Shown here piece by piece: positions 1 to 12,553 of a stretch of DNA of 64,000 bases. Each line of letters begins with the position of its first letter. Position 1 is the first letter of the stretch. The stretch is from Eucalyptus grandis (taxonomy: Eukaryota > Streptophyta > Magnoliopsida > Myrtales > Myrtaceae). Both the position numbers and the translations under genes were made by a program. Location of the stretch: positions 6,029,501 through 6,093,500 of the forward strand of contig NC_052619.1 of NCBI RefSeq assembly GCF_016545825.1, read 5' to 3'. Under the pieces are notes generated by a model that did no database searches, was not told where the DNA came from, and saw only the letters and a list, made by a program, of their open reading frames with translations.

Positions 1-1410
1 TTTTTTAAATAGACATAAGTTATTTGGAGTCCCAAGTCTTGCCTCAATAGGCCCTAATCCAGGCGCTAGGTGCCAAGGACTTGAGCTTGACCTTAATGGA
101 TTTGGGCACCGAAACCAAGGCATAAGCTTTGAGGACTAATCTTGGCCGCAATGGACTTAGACATGAGTGTCAAAGACTTAGGCTTTAGCATCGGCGTCCT
201 CAGCCTCACCCATAATGGATTTGGGTGTGGGCATCGGGCCATCGAGCCTGGCCTTGGTGGGACCTAGCCCCAACTCGAGGCCATTGCTAAGGGTCTATGA
301 GCAACCGTTGGGTTATCAATCAAAGTGTAGAGTTTCTGGTCTAAACGTTGATATTTAATCATACATTTGGAAAATGATTTTCGATATTTTAGAAAGGAAA
401 TAATTTTCTTGAAATTTAAGAATAGGTTTTTGTTGACAATATTTTTTTTTTCATTGACTCATTTTCCTAAACAATTTAAACGTCACAATATGAGGAAAAT
501 ATTATTGCAAAAAATGAATGATTTAAAATAATCCCTTGTATCAATTGAAATTAGTTAATAAAAAATGTTTTCATTATTGGTAACAATATATATCTGAACA
601 TTTTCATAAATGATGAAAATAGTTGTCGTTCATTTAGTTTCATTTAGTTTTGTGAGCACTTTAATCTATTATTTTGAAAAAAATTAAATTATTTATTTTT
701 TGTGAAATTAATGAAATCTATTTCATCAAAAATATTTTCCCTTATTTTTCGGCGTTTAACTACTTAGAAAAATGAGTCAACGAAAATATTTTTTTAGTCA
801 AAGAAAAATCCATATTTATATTTAGGAAAATAATTTCATCTTTAAAAAATCAGAATTCATTTTCCAAAATATGACTAGGTATTAGTGTTTTATCAAAACT
901 CTATGCTTGGGCATGAAAACCTCAATGTTGGCTCCCAAGTCCTCCGCATCCAAAATTAGGTCTCCTACGCCCGAGCCCAAGTCCATCGAGGTTAGGCCCA
1001 TGACCTTGATGCCCATGTCCCTAGCACCCTTGCTAGGTCCATTGAGGCAAAGCTCAAGACCTTGGTGCTCTTGCGAGTCCTTGACACTCGCAACCCAATC
1101 CATCAAGGCCATGCATGAAGCACTAGTGCCTATGCCCGATGCCTTGGAACTTGGGACAAGGTCCATAAAGGTCGAGTGCAAGATCCTAGTATCCAACCTC
1201 AGATCCCCAACACTTGGGCCTGGGTCCACGAAAGTTGTGCCCTAGTGTATCGAGGCTGGGCTTAGGATCTTAGGGCTCGCGCTAGAGTCCATCAAGACCG
1301 AGCACAAGACCCAAGTGCTCATGTCCCAATCCCCAATGCCAGGGTTAGGGTCCAGCATGACCAAGCCCGAGACTGTAGTGCCCGTAGCCAGTTCTCTATT
1401 GCCCATGCAT
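1..1410. repeat. Foldback repeat: inverted minisatellite arms around AT-rich core
   Basis: Right arm (about 981-1410) is a degenerate tandem repeat whose units begin with GTCCATCAAGG-like blocks at about 981, 1037, 1098, 1161, 1224, 1287 and 1350, giving a period of 56-64 bp. The left arm (1-300) carries the same motif in reverse complement (AATGGA blocks near 95, 150 and 214, 55-64 bp apart). Between them, 355-540 and 720-880 are AT-rich and are themselves inverted copies (shared GTTGACTCATTTT-like blocks). The whole is an imperfect palindrome centred near 630 that continues left of the window. This resembles a foldback or long-terminal-inverted-repeat transposon. No transposase is present. 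Open frames in the right arm are by-products of the repeat. Confidence 0.6.
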
Positions 1411-2103
1411 AAGTCACTATAGAATAATATATGTTTATTTAAAAATATTAAATCAATTTTTTCATACCAATCACATAAGACATTTTTCATTTCATTTTCA
1501 AGTTTTAACTAAACACTAAAAAATATTATTATTTTCTTGAAAATATTTTTAGAAAAGTCACATTTTTCGCAAGACAAACATAGGTTTAATAAGTCAAAAA
1601 TCTTGAAACAATAATAGAAAATCTTGTGGGATCCCTTCTCATCTCCATTGCAGCGACTTTCCTCTCCGTTGCTGCCAAAAAATCACCATTGCAGAATTCG
1701 TAAAATTATTTCTTCTCTCCATACTGTCTTTTCGTAACTCATTCTCTAAAAGCAGACAAACTCAGTAAAGTTACAATGTGGTTGATAACTCCGGTTCGTC
1801 GACGAAAAGGCTGACTAGCCCTTTAAGCTGGCGAGCTAGACTTTTGTCAACTCTCAATTCTTGTTAAAAATGAAAAATAACCCACATAAAATTCACCTTA
1901 ATTCATTTTTAAGCTTCCAGATAAAATCATAAAATGGCTTATCTAAGCCTAAAGTCATCAAAGTGGGGGAAACAAGGTCCTGCGGTGAGCATTTGGGCCT
2001 AGAAAGTTCCATGCACCGCCGAAGAACGTTCCCTGCAAGCATCCCTCCCAGCGATGTCAACACAACGGCCAACCGCTAATCAGTACTTCACCCAAGAAGA
2101 AGA
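1411..2103. other. Intergenic, AT-rich, no feature recognised
   Basis: AT-rich spacer between the foldback repeat and the 3' end of the methyltransferase-like gene. It should include the 3' UTR of that minus-strand gene. I see no ORF, RNA gene or repeat that I can support. Confidence 0.5.
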
Positions 2104-5100
2104 TTAATCAACAAGCGTAAAGTTCCTCTTTACATATTCCAAGCAAGAAAACGGTAGATCCAAAATGCGCTCCACCTCAATCGACCTCGACATCAACCTG
2201 TCTACAATACCATCCCTACTTGACAACCCAGTGTCTACCCTGAATTTCTTGCACGCTACCAAGGTCGAATTACACACCCAAGGAACTGAAACTACAAATG
2301 CCAACCCCGAGCACTTACTATGATCACGACGAGAACTTCCCTGTCCGACTAGCACATCCTTGTAAGCTTGAGAAATGCTAGAAACGTGCTTCCCCATTGG
2401 CCAAACCTGTTGAAGCACGGACAGAGCAGACCCATCTGAACTCAGCAAATCAGCATCTGAGTGAAGGTTCACCACAACGGTTCCATGCTCTGAGTGCAGC
2501 TGGTTGCGGAGAGCTCTAAGGAAAGGGGAATCTGGGTCCCAGAGCTTACGAGGGAAAATATCATCACCATCATAGGCATCGATGAGAACCAAGTCGTAAA
2601 GTTTCTTGTTTTCCAGGACAAACTTCTCAGCATCGGACTCCACGAGGTGAAGCCTTTCATGAACACCTTTCCACATCACTTCATCCATGAGATCGGGTTT
2701 GGAGATGGCACGATTGCCCGAGGGAGTTAGGACCGAGAAAGCAGGAAACCCCATGGCCTGAATGGAGGCTGAGATGACCAGGGGGTCAATTTCGACTATG
2801 TCAATGATGGAACCTGGAAAAATTAGGCCACACTAATGAAGATCAACACCACAAGCTCTCTTCAAATGCTGTTAGGGGAATCTATCTGTTTCTATCTCTT
2901 TTTCTTTCCCCTATTATTATTTCTTTCTTCTTTAATCTTGTTTTCTTTTTGGACGCAACACAGAGATCATGTTGGGACTCAGATGCATCTCAAAATATGA
3001 CCAACATGGTCATAGCAACATTTCCTACTAATCTGATGTCTTATTCTTACATATAATCTCATTTCATCAGCTAGGAACCAAAAAAAAAAAAAAAATGCGG
3101 ATAACAAAAGAAATGGAAAAGAACAATTACCTTGAATTTTACTGGCCAGAAACAATGGTAAGCTACCTCCACCATGCCCAATGCACAAAATGTTCATAGG
3201 TTTATTCCACGTACAACATCCCCAAGATCAAAATCAGAAGATGCCAATGTTGCCAGCCCAGTTGATACCATGCTTTTGAGATCTGCAAGATATGTGAGAT
3301 GTATTCCAAGTTAAATATCTACAAATTGTGCAATATAACAGGACAAATAACAAATAAATAAGAACAAGAATAAATAGACGAGTTCCCAGAACTATTTCAA
3401 ACGGTAGAATTGATCCATTTTGCATTATGAAACTGAATCAGGTATCACCTTTAAAGGAACAATAGAGACCAAAAATCTCCAGCACTTTGAAAGAAACGAT
3501 CAAATTTGGAAGCTCACATGCTAAAAGTAATGTTGAACATGAATTGATGCAATTTGAAAGAAAAAAGTCAGGTTCACATGCTGGACTTATGCCTATTATC
3601 GTGCTTCTTAAATGAAGGGAGGAAAGAAAGACATAAGCAAACATCAGGAAAGCAAAATGCAAACAATCTGGAGAGAACTAAACCAATATGAGCTAATTTA
3701 CATGCATGTGGGTACCAAACAAAAACAGGCACTGACTGCAAAGCTTGTAAAGTAACATTGCTTGTGATGACTGCAGTATAGAGATATTATCAGTTTTGCA
3801 AAGGAGTTCCAGGTCTATTATTAGTGCCAAAAAGGAGGCCATGCTACACATGGGGATTCCCTTCTCTAACCCAGGATTTCTTTTTCTTCTTCAAGAAGTA
3901 AAACATCGCAGTTCTCCACTTAAATGTCCACTATCTCATTTTCTATCTTATTTCCTCATTTCCTTTATTATTTGAACTACACATATTTTGCTATTGGACT
4001 CCAATTATAGTGTTATGTTCAATATAAGCTTTGTGAAACCAAAACCAAGGGTCCATGTTTTCAATTCTACTTTTTATTGAACACTTTTCTATTCTACTTA
4101 ACTTGCTTGTGGTATTCACATGTAAACTTCCTAAGCAAGGTTCATCAGCAAAAAACTTCTACATAAGAGAACAGGTAAAAACAATGAATTGTAACAGAAT
4201 GGAACAGCCAGCATGGTGACTCAAACATATATTTTCTTTTGGGCCAAATGGTCATAAAAATATCAGGCTTTAGGAATTGAGACAGACACCAGTGAAAGTA
4301 ATGAATACTCTAGGAAGGATAACAGTAGGGAAGCTGAGCAAAGAAGAAATGAGAAGCTTTACATGGAACAGCCAGGCAATTTGCTTGCTGCATGAAGCGT
4401 ACTGAGTGGGGTTCTGATTCCCGGTAAGTAGCCATAATCTTGACAGCGCTTTGACGAGTATCATCATTAAATCGGAGGACACGCCACTGATATCCTAGTA
4501 CCCTAAAACGTTCATTAGGATCAGTTCTGGGGCATATGTCTGCATACCTTTGCAGAAGCCAATTCTCCACTGAAGACCAGTAAACAACATTCTGCGAAGA
4601 TTAAACTATAATGCTACGATAAACAAATCAATCTACACCATAAAGTTAATTTGGAGTCCAAAACCTCAAGCAAGGAAGAAGCAAATTGAAGAATGCACAA
4701 ACTAAAGAACAAGAAGCAAATAGTCAATCAGGAGGCCACTAAACAACAACAAGCTGTTGGGTGTCCCATAAACCGACTGAATTAGACTGAAAGAGACATC
4801 TTTAGCCAAAAAGAAAATGGGATTTCACTCAGGTCACTAATTTATGAATATATGGTGTAGCAGGGCCCCTCCATAACCTCCTCCTCTAAACTGAGAAACG
4901 TTGCAAAGGATACGAAACATCTAAGAACGAATTACCTCTTTTTTCAGGTATCAGAATAAGTGATTGATTCTTGCAATAATAAAGACCTAAAACTAGAGTA
5001 AGCCTGCGCGGTTCAAGCTGAGAAATTTCAGCATGCACCTTGATTGAGAACATGAACAATACACCACGCTATGCACAAAGCTTGCAGAATCTGAATAAAG

Positions 5101-5259
5101 TCGATCAACTCATCCTCAATGATTGGTCAAAGCAAATTCAACAAAAGAAAACACCGGCAACAGAACTAACTACGACTCCTTTCTTCTGGAGCATTCTCTC
5201 TTTCTACCCACGGATTGGCGGAGGCAATGAATTCGCAAATTGTAAGAAACTCCATTTCT

Positions 5260-5290
<31 letters not shown>

Positions 5291-5547
5291 GGACTAACTG
5301 GTCGAGAAGAAGGGAAGGCGACGACGGAGACGACGCCGTTGCCGCAGTCGGAAGTCGCGCGGAGGACGGTGTGGCCGTCGCCGCCGCCGCCGCCGCCGCC
5401 GCCGGGGGAGGTGGAGCCCCACCACTCGGAAGAGTAGAACCAGTCGCCCTCGTCGTCGATGCGGCGGCGCGTGGTGGTGGTGGTCGTCGCGGTGCTCAAC
5501 CTCCGGGCGCGAAACGCCCCGACGACCGGTCGAGCCCCGCGCCACAT
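2104..5547 (-). CDS. Spermidine synthase-fold SAM-dependent methyltransferase-like protein, frameshifted in exon 3
   Basis: Four exons on the minus strand: 5299-5547, 4363-4591, 3131-3282 and 2104-2813, all with GT-AG introns. Exon 1 encodes a Ser/Thr/Arg-rich N-terminus that could be an organelle transit peptide, followed by a Gly run. Exon 3 has the SAM-binding glycine motif (CIGHGGGSLPLF). Exon 4 opens with the acidic-loop motif DIVEIDP and continues with VLIDAYDGDDIFP. These are hallmarks of the spermidine-synthase/class I methyltransferase superfamily; plant members are usually annotated as S-adenosylmethionine-dependent methyltransferases of unknown substrate. Exon phases agree (0, 1, 1) except that exon 3 is one base short: in the two-C run at 3199-3200 the frame of the upstream half runs into a TGA, while the downstream half is open one frame over. 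A missing C restores the expected phase, so this is either an assembly error or a recent pseudogene. Start chosen at the ATG at 5547; no upstream alternative was seen. True polyamine synthase activity is unlikely but not excluded. Confidence 0.8.
5265..5291. repeat. (AG)n microsatellite at intron 1 donor
   Basis: A GA/CT dinucleotide run beginning a few bases inside intron 1 of the minus-strand methyltransferase-like gene, directly after the donor GTTAGT (read on the minus strand). Confidence 0.95.
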
Positions 5548-5845
5548 CTCGGTTGCCGCGGCAAGTACGGCGACGGTGCTCTGAAAACCCTAGCAATGGA
5601 GCGGGAGGAGGCTTAAACCCTCTCCAATCCCGAGCGCACGAGCTGGAGGCTGGAGGGAGAAGAAGAGAGCAATGGCCTTCGGTTTTACCGCGCGGTAAAA
5701 GAAGGCAAGCGACGAGCGAGTCGAGCCGATTGCTGAGTCGAGTTCCATTTGGGTCGAGTCGACTTCGACGTTGAGGAGCCCATCAATTTCCGGGAAAATA
5801 TTTTTCGAATTTTTCAGATTCATTTTACGAAAAATAAACTGACGG

Positions 5846-7002
5846 GGATAAGTGAAAAATGTCTTTCACTTCTCAATATAAGAAAATTTCTTCATTCACT
5901 CTCTTATCTCACATCCATGTCAACTTTTCTATCCTTTTTATTTTTTTTTTATTTTTTTCTTTTAAAATTCAAATTTTTACTTTTTCCTTTTTATTTTTTT
6001 TATTAACTTGAAGCTTGCCGATCTCAAGTGAGTTTGCAAAATGGATATTGAGCTTCGCATGTCCACCTCAAGTCAAGCCTCGTTAGAAAATCGTGTGGAT
6101 TTAGATTGGCTCGATTACCTAATTCGATCATATAAAAGTTGAAGACCCATCTATCTAGCAAGTGAGATCCATTTTGGGTTCGAACCCTACTCATTTATAT
6201 TCTTTCAACTGTTTTGGAGCCTCAACATCCTACGAGCAAAATTCAATGTTTTAAAGCCAAACGAGTAGGGGTGAGCATCGGTCCAGGGTCAACCCTGGAC
6301 CAACCTGGACCAGAGCCCATCCCCCGTCGCTTGATCCGGTTAAGGGGAGATTAGGTCGGTCCGATCCTCAGTCATCGGTTCCAAAAATTAAGGATCAGCA
6401 CTATGCGGGGTAGTTTTAGGGTTAGGGGATGGACTGACTCAACCCGGACCATGCTCACTCCTACAAACGAGAATAGCAGGTCCCCCTATCTATGCACTTT
6501 AGCAATGTGCAAAACGGACCCCCCAAATCGAAAAGCCCCTAAATCAGACCGAACCGACCAATTGGGTTTCGTTCTTAGGAGTGTCAATCTAATTTCCGAT
6601 TCCTATTATTAAAACCGATGTCCAAGTGATCCAATTCCCGATTCTAAGAAGAAACCAGGACCACTAGGTACTTTTTTCTTTAATTATTTTATTCAAAATA
6701 TAATAAAATGTGAACAAAATACTATCTCATCTAATGGTATTACAAATTACGACACACTAACTTTGCACTCATCATCACATTTGTCAATTTCTTAACATTT
6801 GTCACTCTCTCATTGTGCACAGCCACCATTTAGTGGGGAAAAAAAAAGTGATCAGTTCCATTGAATCAAATCATACTAGACCATCCGATAATCCCCGGTT
6901 CCCAATTCCACCTTGAAGAGGATTACCCCTAGTGTACTTTGCATGTATTTGCGCATACCCATTAAAAACCTCTTTTCATCTCTTGTTTAGGGTGCGCGTT
7001 AA
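5846..7002. repeat. Tandem duplication, copy 1 of an approximately 1.1 kb non-coding repeat
   Basis: Begins with GGGATAAGTGAAAAATG and ends with TCTCTTGTTTAGGGTGCGC. The same ordered blocks recur in copy 2: the CACTTCTCAATATAA block, the CATGTCCATGTCAAC-like block, the T-rich run, the GATCCATTTTGGG block, and the TTTGCGCATACCC block. It contains no coding sequence. An insertion of extra sequence (about 6240-6480, including GGTCAACCCTGGACC-type text) makes this copy longer than copy 2. Confidence 0.75.
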
Positions 7003-7041
7003 TAAGATATTATTTTTTACCAAAACTAATTTTCATTGATC

Positions 7042-8033
7042 AGGGATAAGTAAAAAATGTTTTTCACTTCTTAATATAAAGAAAATATATTCCTCATCCA
7101 TTCTCTCTCATCTCATGTCCATGTCAACTTTTCCTTCTTTTTATTTTTATTTTTATTTTTATTTTTATTTTTATTTTTATTTTTATTTTTAAAATTGGAA
7201 TTTTTAATTTTTTCTTTGTATATTTTTATATTAGCCTCAAGCTCACCGACCTCAAGTAAGTTTGCGAAATGCATATTGAGCTTCACATGTCTAGCTCAAG
7301 TTAAGCCTCCATGGAAAATCTTGTCGACTTGGGCCGATTTGATTACCTAATTCGGTGATATAAAAGTTGAAGACCCATATATCTAGCAAGTGAGATCCAT
7401 TTTGGGCTTGAACCCTGCTCATATAGGCTCTTTCAATGTTTCGGAGCCTCAACATCCTGCAAGCAAAATTCAATGTTTTAAAGCCAAATGAGAATAGCAG
7501 TGTGCACTCTAACAATGTGCAAAACGGATTGCCCAATCGAAAAGCGTCTAGACCAAACCGAACCGACTAGTTGGGTCCTGTTCTTGGGAGCATCAGTCTA
7601 ATTTCCGATTCATAAAATTAGAACCGATGTCTAAGCAATCCGATTCTTGCTTCCAAGAGGGAACTAGACCATCGACTACAAAATACTTTTTTTTTTATTT
7701 CTTAGTAAAATGTGAACAAAATACTATCTTATCTAATGTTACTACAAATTATGACACAATAACTCCTCACTCATTATCACATTGGTCAATATATTAAGAT
7801 TTGTCACTCTTTCTTGTTGTGCACAGTCACCATATAGTGGGGAAAAGAAAGTGGCTAATTCCATTGGATCAAACCGGACCAAACCATCTTGCCTGGTTCT
7901 CGGTCCTAAGACCAAACAGTCCAATCCTCAGTTCCCAATTCCACCTTGAAGCCAGTCACCCCTAGTGTGCTTTGCATGTATTTGCGCATACCCATTAAAA
8001 ACCTCTTTTCATCTCTTGTTTAAGATGCGCATA
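7042..8033. repeat. Tandem duplication, copy 2
   Basis: Head-to-tail second copy, about 990 bp, of the repeat starting at 5846. Differences are scattered substitutions and indels, so the duplication is not recent. It also contains the (ATTTTT)n run at 7137-7190, which is expanded relative to copy 1. Confidence 0.75.
7137..7190. repeat. (ATTTTT)n microsatellite
   Basis: About nine hexanucleotide units of ATTTTT inside the second copy of the duplicated repeat. The equivalent place in copy 1 is only an irregular T-rich tract. Confidence 0.95.
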
Positions 8034-9351
8034 AATACCATTCTATTTTTCACCTGACTTATTTTTTCATTCTCGGAAATAAGTTTGAGACAAAAATTTG
8101 TTTGATAATACAATTTCATTTTTCTATTTCTAAAATAATTTTTTAGTGCATAAATGGCTTTGAAATAGAAATGGGATGTAAAATTTTTTTACTTCTCTAT
8201 TTTTGAAATAGAAATAAGAAAGAAAAAAAAATCTTCTCTTTGCTTGCTCTTGTTAATAATCGGCCGCCCACTTGTTGCCACTCGCCATATGCCGTCAGTC
8301 GCCATTCATCGCCCGTCTTCTGTTGCCGTCCAATGTCTGCCATTGCCATTCATCGATCGCCATCCACCACCACCACTTAAGAGAGAAAAATTTTGTGTCA
8401 TTATTCATCTATTCTGAGAATATAAATCTTATATCGTTATTAAATGTATATTTTTATTCAAAAACTCATCTAGAGAATAGGAATAAAAAAATTTATTTGT
8501 AGAAAATAATGATTATCATTCACACTTTTTTAGTGCCTTTACAACTGTAAGAGTGTCATGTTTAAGCCCACAATTTAATCCATGCCTGTCTATCGATTGA
8601 AAGATCTACCTGAATGTCCACGCTCCAAGCATCCACAAAAATCGTGCCATCAATTCATAGAACTCTCGAAGTTTCGTGGCTGATGTCAAACTCAGTCCTT
8701 GCTTGTCATGGCTCGCTGGTCTCTGGTTTAGATCAGAACGGGCCATTCCGAAGGCTCATGATTGCGTGGATGGCCAGACCAAAAAAAAAAAAAAAATTGT
8801 GTGGATAGGTCTCGGGTCACCCAAAATCCTTCATTCATCCAAATTTTCCAGATCCTTTCTCAAGTGATAAGACGATGCTTTCAAATGTGGAAAATAAGTT
8901 CTTTTTTCATCGGTAAACTGATGTACGGACAACTCAACAAATCTTAGGGAGTTAGATTAGAAAGGGCTAATCTTAAGACTCGCACGATTTTTGAGATTGA
9001 CTTAGGGAAGTGAAAATGCATTCCTATCTAAACTAAAGCACGCCCAAGTTGGATATTGGAAGGCTTTTTGATGGAATCGAATTTATTCCGCAGCTGGGAA
9101 CAAACAAAAGCCGCACGTACTGGACTTTTTGGTCATTAAATAGAGAGAGTTACTGACTTTACCTTATCCGAGTTCATCTCCATTGGATATCTGCTGATTT
9201 TGCTGGCTAGAATCTGCCCACATCAGCTCTTTGCCTTAGCTTTACCCTCTCTCTCTCCCTCCACAAGTTGTCCTTCTGCTTCAACTCTATTTTCCTCTCT
9301 CTCTGTCCCTTAACTGAAAAAACCACCACCACCACCACCGTCACGGGCTCC
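8034..9351. other. Intergenic plus 5' leader of the chloroplast ribonucleoprotein gene
   Basis: 8040-8520 is an AT-rich tract with a CCAC/CGCC-rich centre near 8260-8380, possibly a small decayed transposon. The last 100-150 bases before 9352 are CT-rich (CTCTCTCTCTCC near 9247) and probably form the transcribed leader of the downstream gene. No gene is supported here. Confidence 0.4.
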
Positions 9352-11617
9352 ATGGCCGCCGCAGCCGCCGTAAGCTCCGCCTTCTCCTCCTCCTCCATCA
9401 ACACCCTCAAGTGCTGCCTCCGCTCCGCCAACTCTCCCTCCTCCTGCCCGCCCCAACAGCTGAGGCTCCTCTCGCCATCATCATCAAGCCTTCCCCACTT
9501 GGGGGAAGCTCTGTCGGTTCGCATCACCCCGCTCAGACGCCGCGCCGGCCTGAGGATATCGGCTGCCTTAGCCCAAGAGGAGGCGGCCGCCCCTGCTGCC
9601 GTGGAAGTGGAAAAGGAGGAGGAAAAGGAGGAGGAGGAAAAGGAGGGGGAGCAGGAGGAGAAGGAGGGAGAGGGAGAGGGAGGGGGAGCTGAGGGTGTGA
9701 CTGTGAATACCAAGCTCTACTTTGGGAATTTGCCTTACAATGTGGACAGTGCACAGTTGGCCGGCATAATTCAGGACTATGGAAGCCCAGAGCTTGTCGA
9801 GGTGCGTGACTGTGTGATTTTCTGATCCTGGTTGTGATCTGATCGCTGATCTTAATGATTAATTAGAACAGCACCGAGTGTGAGCTACATTTTGCTGACT
9901 TTTGCTGCATTTCCTCCGTTAGAGTTTCTGATGCTGATGCTTTCCATTACAATATCGAAAAATGGAACTTGGTTTTGGTAGTAAGACAAGACAAAAGCAA
10001 AAGGCGATATTGAAAAAGGGGAAAGAAAGGGAAAACCTAGCTAAGTATAGATTATCAGAAACGCAGTATGGTGAAGAACTTGGTTTGCGCTTGTACATGG
10101 TGCAGCATTATCAAGAGGACCTGGATGAATCTCCAGGATAGGCTGGATGATGGATTGTGAAGTCTGTATGGTCTGTGATGGTTTGCGATACAAAGGCACA
10201 CTTTTTTCTTTTAGCTGAACGCGATACAGATGTACCCGATTAATGAACGTGATGCTTTCTGACTCTGAGTCTAGCCAAAGTACCAAAATTTTTCTGGCGT
10301 TCACCTTGCATGCCAAGTCACTGTCACTCTCTCTTTTGCTTTTCCAGACGTGGTTTAATATCTGGCAAACCCTTATCCATGCTCAGGATTCTTGTCATCT
10401 CATTGCCAAACACATTTGTTCAGTTGGGTCGTGTTGTTTAGCTAGTCATCTGTTCAATTACCAGCTTGTATCAAAGATCTACCCCTACAAATTTCAATGA
10501 GTACCATAAGAAGTGAGATCGTCAATGCTTGCTCTGATGGGATATTCTTTCGCTAGGATAAGGACAATCAGTAGTGATTAACTTATACTGTTCAGCGCAC
10601 CAGGGATCTCCCCCTAGTTTTGAAAAACTTCATCAGTTTGCAAAGTAGAGTGGCTGTTTCAATTTTCTCTTTGTTAATTGCATTTTTACTTTTCCAGAAT
10701 GAACTAATGTCGAAACTCTAGCCACTCAAAAGAAATACATCACATGTACCTCATGATTTGTGAAGAGTGCTAGAAGTTTCTTTTGCGGTCAATTTGCCAT
10801 AAAGTCAATTTGATTGTGGTTCTTCTTAACTCTTCACTTTCCTGAATGATCTCTGTAGGTTCTTTATGACAGAGACACTGGAAGAAGCAGAGGCTTCGCT
10901 TTTGTGACAATGAGCAGCATTGAAGATTGTAATGCAGTTATTGAAAACCTTGCTGGAAGTGTGAGTTGGCTTATCTTTGTCTATTTGCGAGTATGCGCAG
11001 CTCTGGAAAACGAATACGATAGATAAGATAACATTGGTTTTCTGTAATATTTCATCATGCTAAGTAATGTCCTTCCTTTTCCTGTTTAGAATCGTATGAT
11101 GAGGTCCTTCCAGTTCGGGAACTGAATTCCAAGACTAACCTGATCTCCACGTTTCAGGAATACATGGGACGAACGCTGAGGGTGAACTTCTCAGACAAAC
11201 CTAAACCGAAAGAGCCCTTATACCCCGAAACTGAGCACAAGCTTTTCGTTGGAAACTTGTCCTGGTCTGTGACTTCCGAAAGTTTGGCAAAAGCTTTTCA
11301 AGAATATGGAAATGTAGTTGGAGCAAGAGTGCTGTATGATGGCGAGACGGGGAGGTCACGTGGTTATGGTTTCGTGTCCTACTCAACAAAAGCAGAGATG
11401 GAAACTGCTATTGAATCTCTTAACGGAGTGGTAATACTCTGTAATACGCACTGTTTCTTTCGAGAATAAGATATAACGTGCTTTCGTTTCTGAGCATTTT
11501 TGTTAATTGCTTCATGATTCATCTTCTTCCTTATTTTCTTCCCCTCTTTTGAGCTGTTACCAGGAGCTGGAAGGGCGCGCTATGAGAGTAAGTCTAGCTG
11601 AGGGAAAGCGGACATAA
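9352..11617 (+). CDS. Chloroplast ribonucleoprotein (cpRNP) with two RRM domains
   Basis: Four exons, 9352-9801, 10859-10960, 11158-11430 and 11564-11617, all in phase 0 with GT-AG introns, give a 292-residue protein. I chose the ATG at 9352 over one at 9268 because it begins an Ala/Ser-rich chloroplast transit peptide ([15 protein letters not shown]). An acidic Glu/Gly linker spans about residues 85-116. RRM1 has RNP2 LYFGNL near residue 122 and RNP1 RGFAFVTM at 161-168; RRM2 has RNP2 KLFVGNL at 212-218 and RNP1 RGYGFVSY at 252-259. Transit peptide, acidic domain and twin RRMs are the signature of the cpRNP family, which binds and stabilises plastid mRNAs and aids their editing and splicing in the stroma. 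From memory it is closest to Arabidopsis At1g60000 (a 28-kDa-type cpRNP). The protein ends soon after RRM2 (GKRT), as in that member. No damage seen. Confidence 0.93.
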
Positions 11618-12553
11618 AGCGAAAATTAAGTTTTTGGGAACGTGGAAAAAGATTGACAACCTTGGCACGGAAGAAGCAACAAAAGATATCTACTTCGAAT
11701 GATCCCTTGTACAATTTGCACAGCGATCCCTCGTTTGCTTCTTTGCCAATTGCTCCCACCTTTTTATTCTGCCTTTCCTACTCAATGTTCTTGCTCAAAG
11801 ATTTCAGTATACAACATTGGCTGGTGGCTATGATCATTTTAATGTGGCTTCAATAAATGCATTACTCAAATTTTCGGCTTCAAATGACATGGCATCTCAG
11901 TTAATTTGTATTGTAGTGGATGTGAGGTGCTTCAGAGAGCTGAAAGTCAAGTGAAGTCTGGACAGAGGTGTATCTCTGTGCCATCCACATCCTGCCCTTA
12001 TCCACATCCTGCCCTTTCTTTTGAGACTTTGATCTGTGTATAAATTGACCAGAACTAGTCCTTGTGCAATTTAATATAATTACCTCTATGAATCGAGTGG
12101 GCTTGTTTCCAGACTGAAGGAAACAAATTCACTTTTTATCTAAAAATCATAACTGTCACTTCAAATTTGTCTTAAAATTTTATGCAATCAGTACTACATC
12201 CTGTTTTCTTCTGTAAGGCAGATGCATGAAGTAGAAGTAATGGTTTTGCTGTGATCCTAGTGGATATGCAATCATCTATCGTGAAAAAGTCAGAAGCTCG
12301 GTTGCTCTATTATAGAGCAACCTAAGATTAGATGCTTTGATGAACTTTGTTTGTATTTTCTGTGTGTTGGGCAATTTTTGATCTCTAAAGATTCTCTTGA
12401 GAAGACAGAAGGCATATTTATCATCACTATTTATATAGGAAAAATTGATTAGCAATTACACAGCACTGACATAATTCATTTCAAAGGACGTGTTTCCTTC
12501 AGAAAAATTCCGAATCGGTTCCTCATCAATGAATCACAGACACTTACCTCAAA
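11618..12553. other. Convergent 3' spacer
   Basis: Between the 3' ends of two convergent genes (cpRNP on +, PPR on -). It should hold both 3' UTRs; an ATAAATGC-type polyadenylation-like context lies at about 11850. No further gene is seen. Confidence 0.5.

Noticed and set aside
6150..6200. tRNA-like B box (GGTTCGAACCC) near 6178
   Set aside because: No acceptor or anticodon arms can be folded around it. The A-box-like text lies only about 20 bases away, and the second repeat copy has lost the motif. It is part of the duplicated repeat.
9207..9754. Antisense frames of 70-170 codons opposite the cpRNP first exon
   Set aside because: Shadows of the Ala/Ser and Glu/Gly-rich coding sequence on the plus strand; the sense frame has clear RRM motifs and splice sites.
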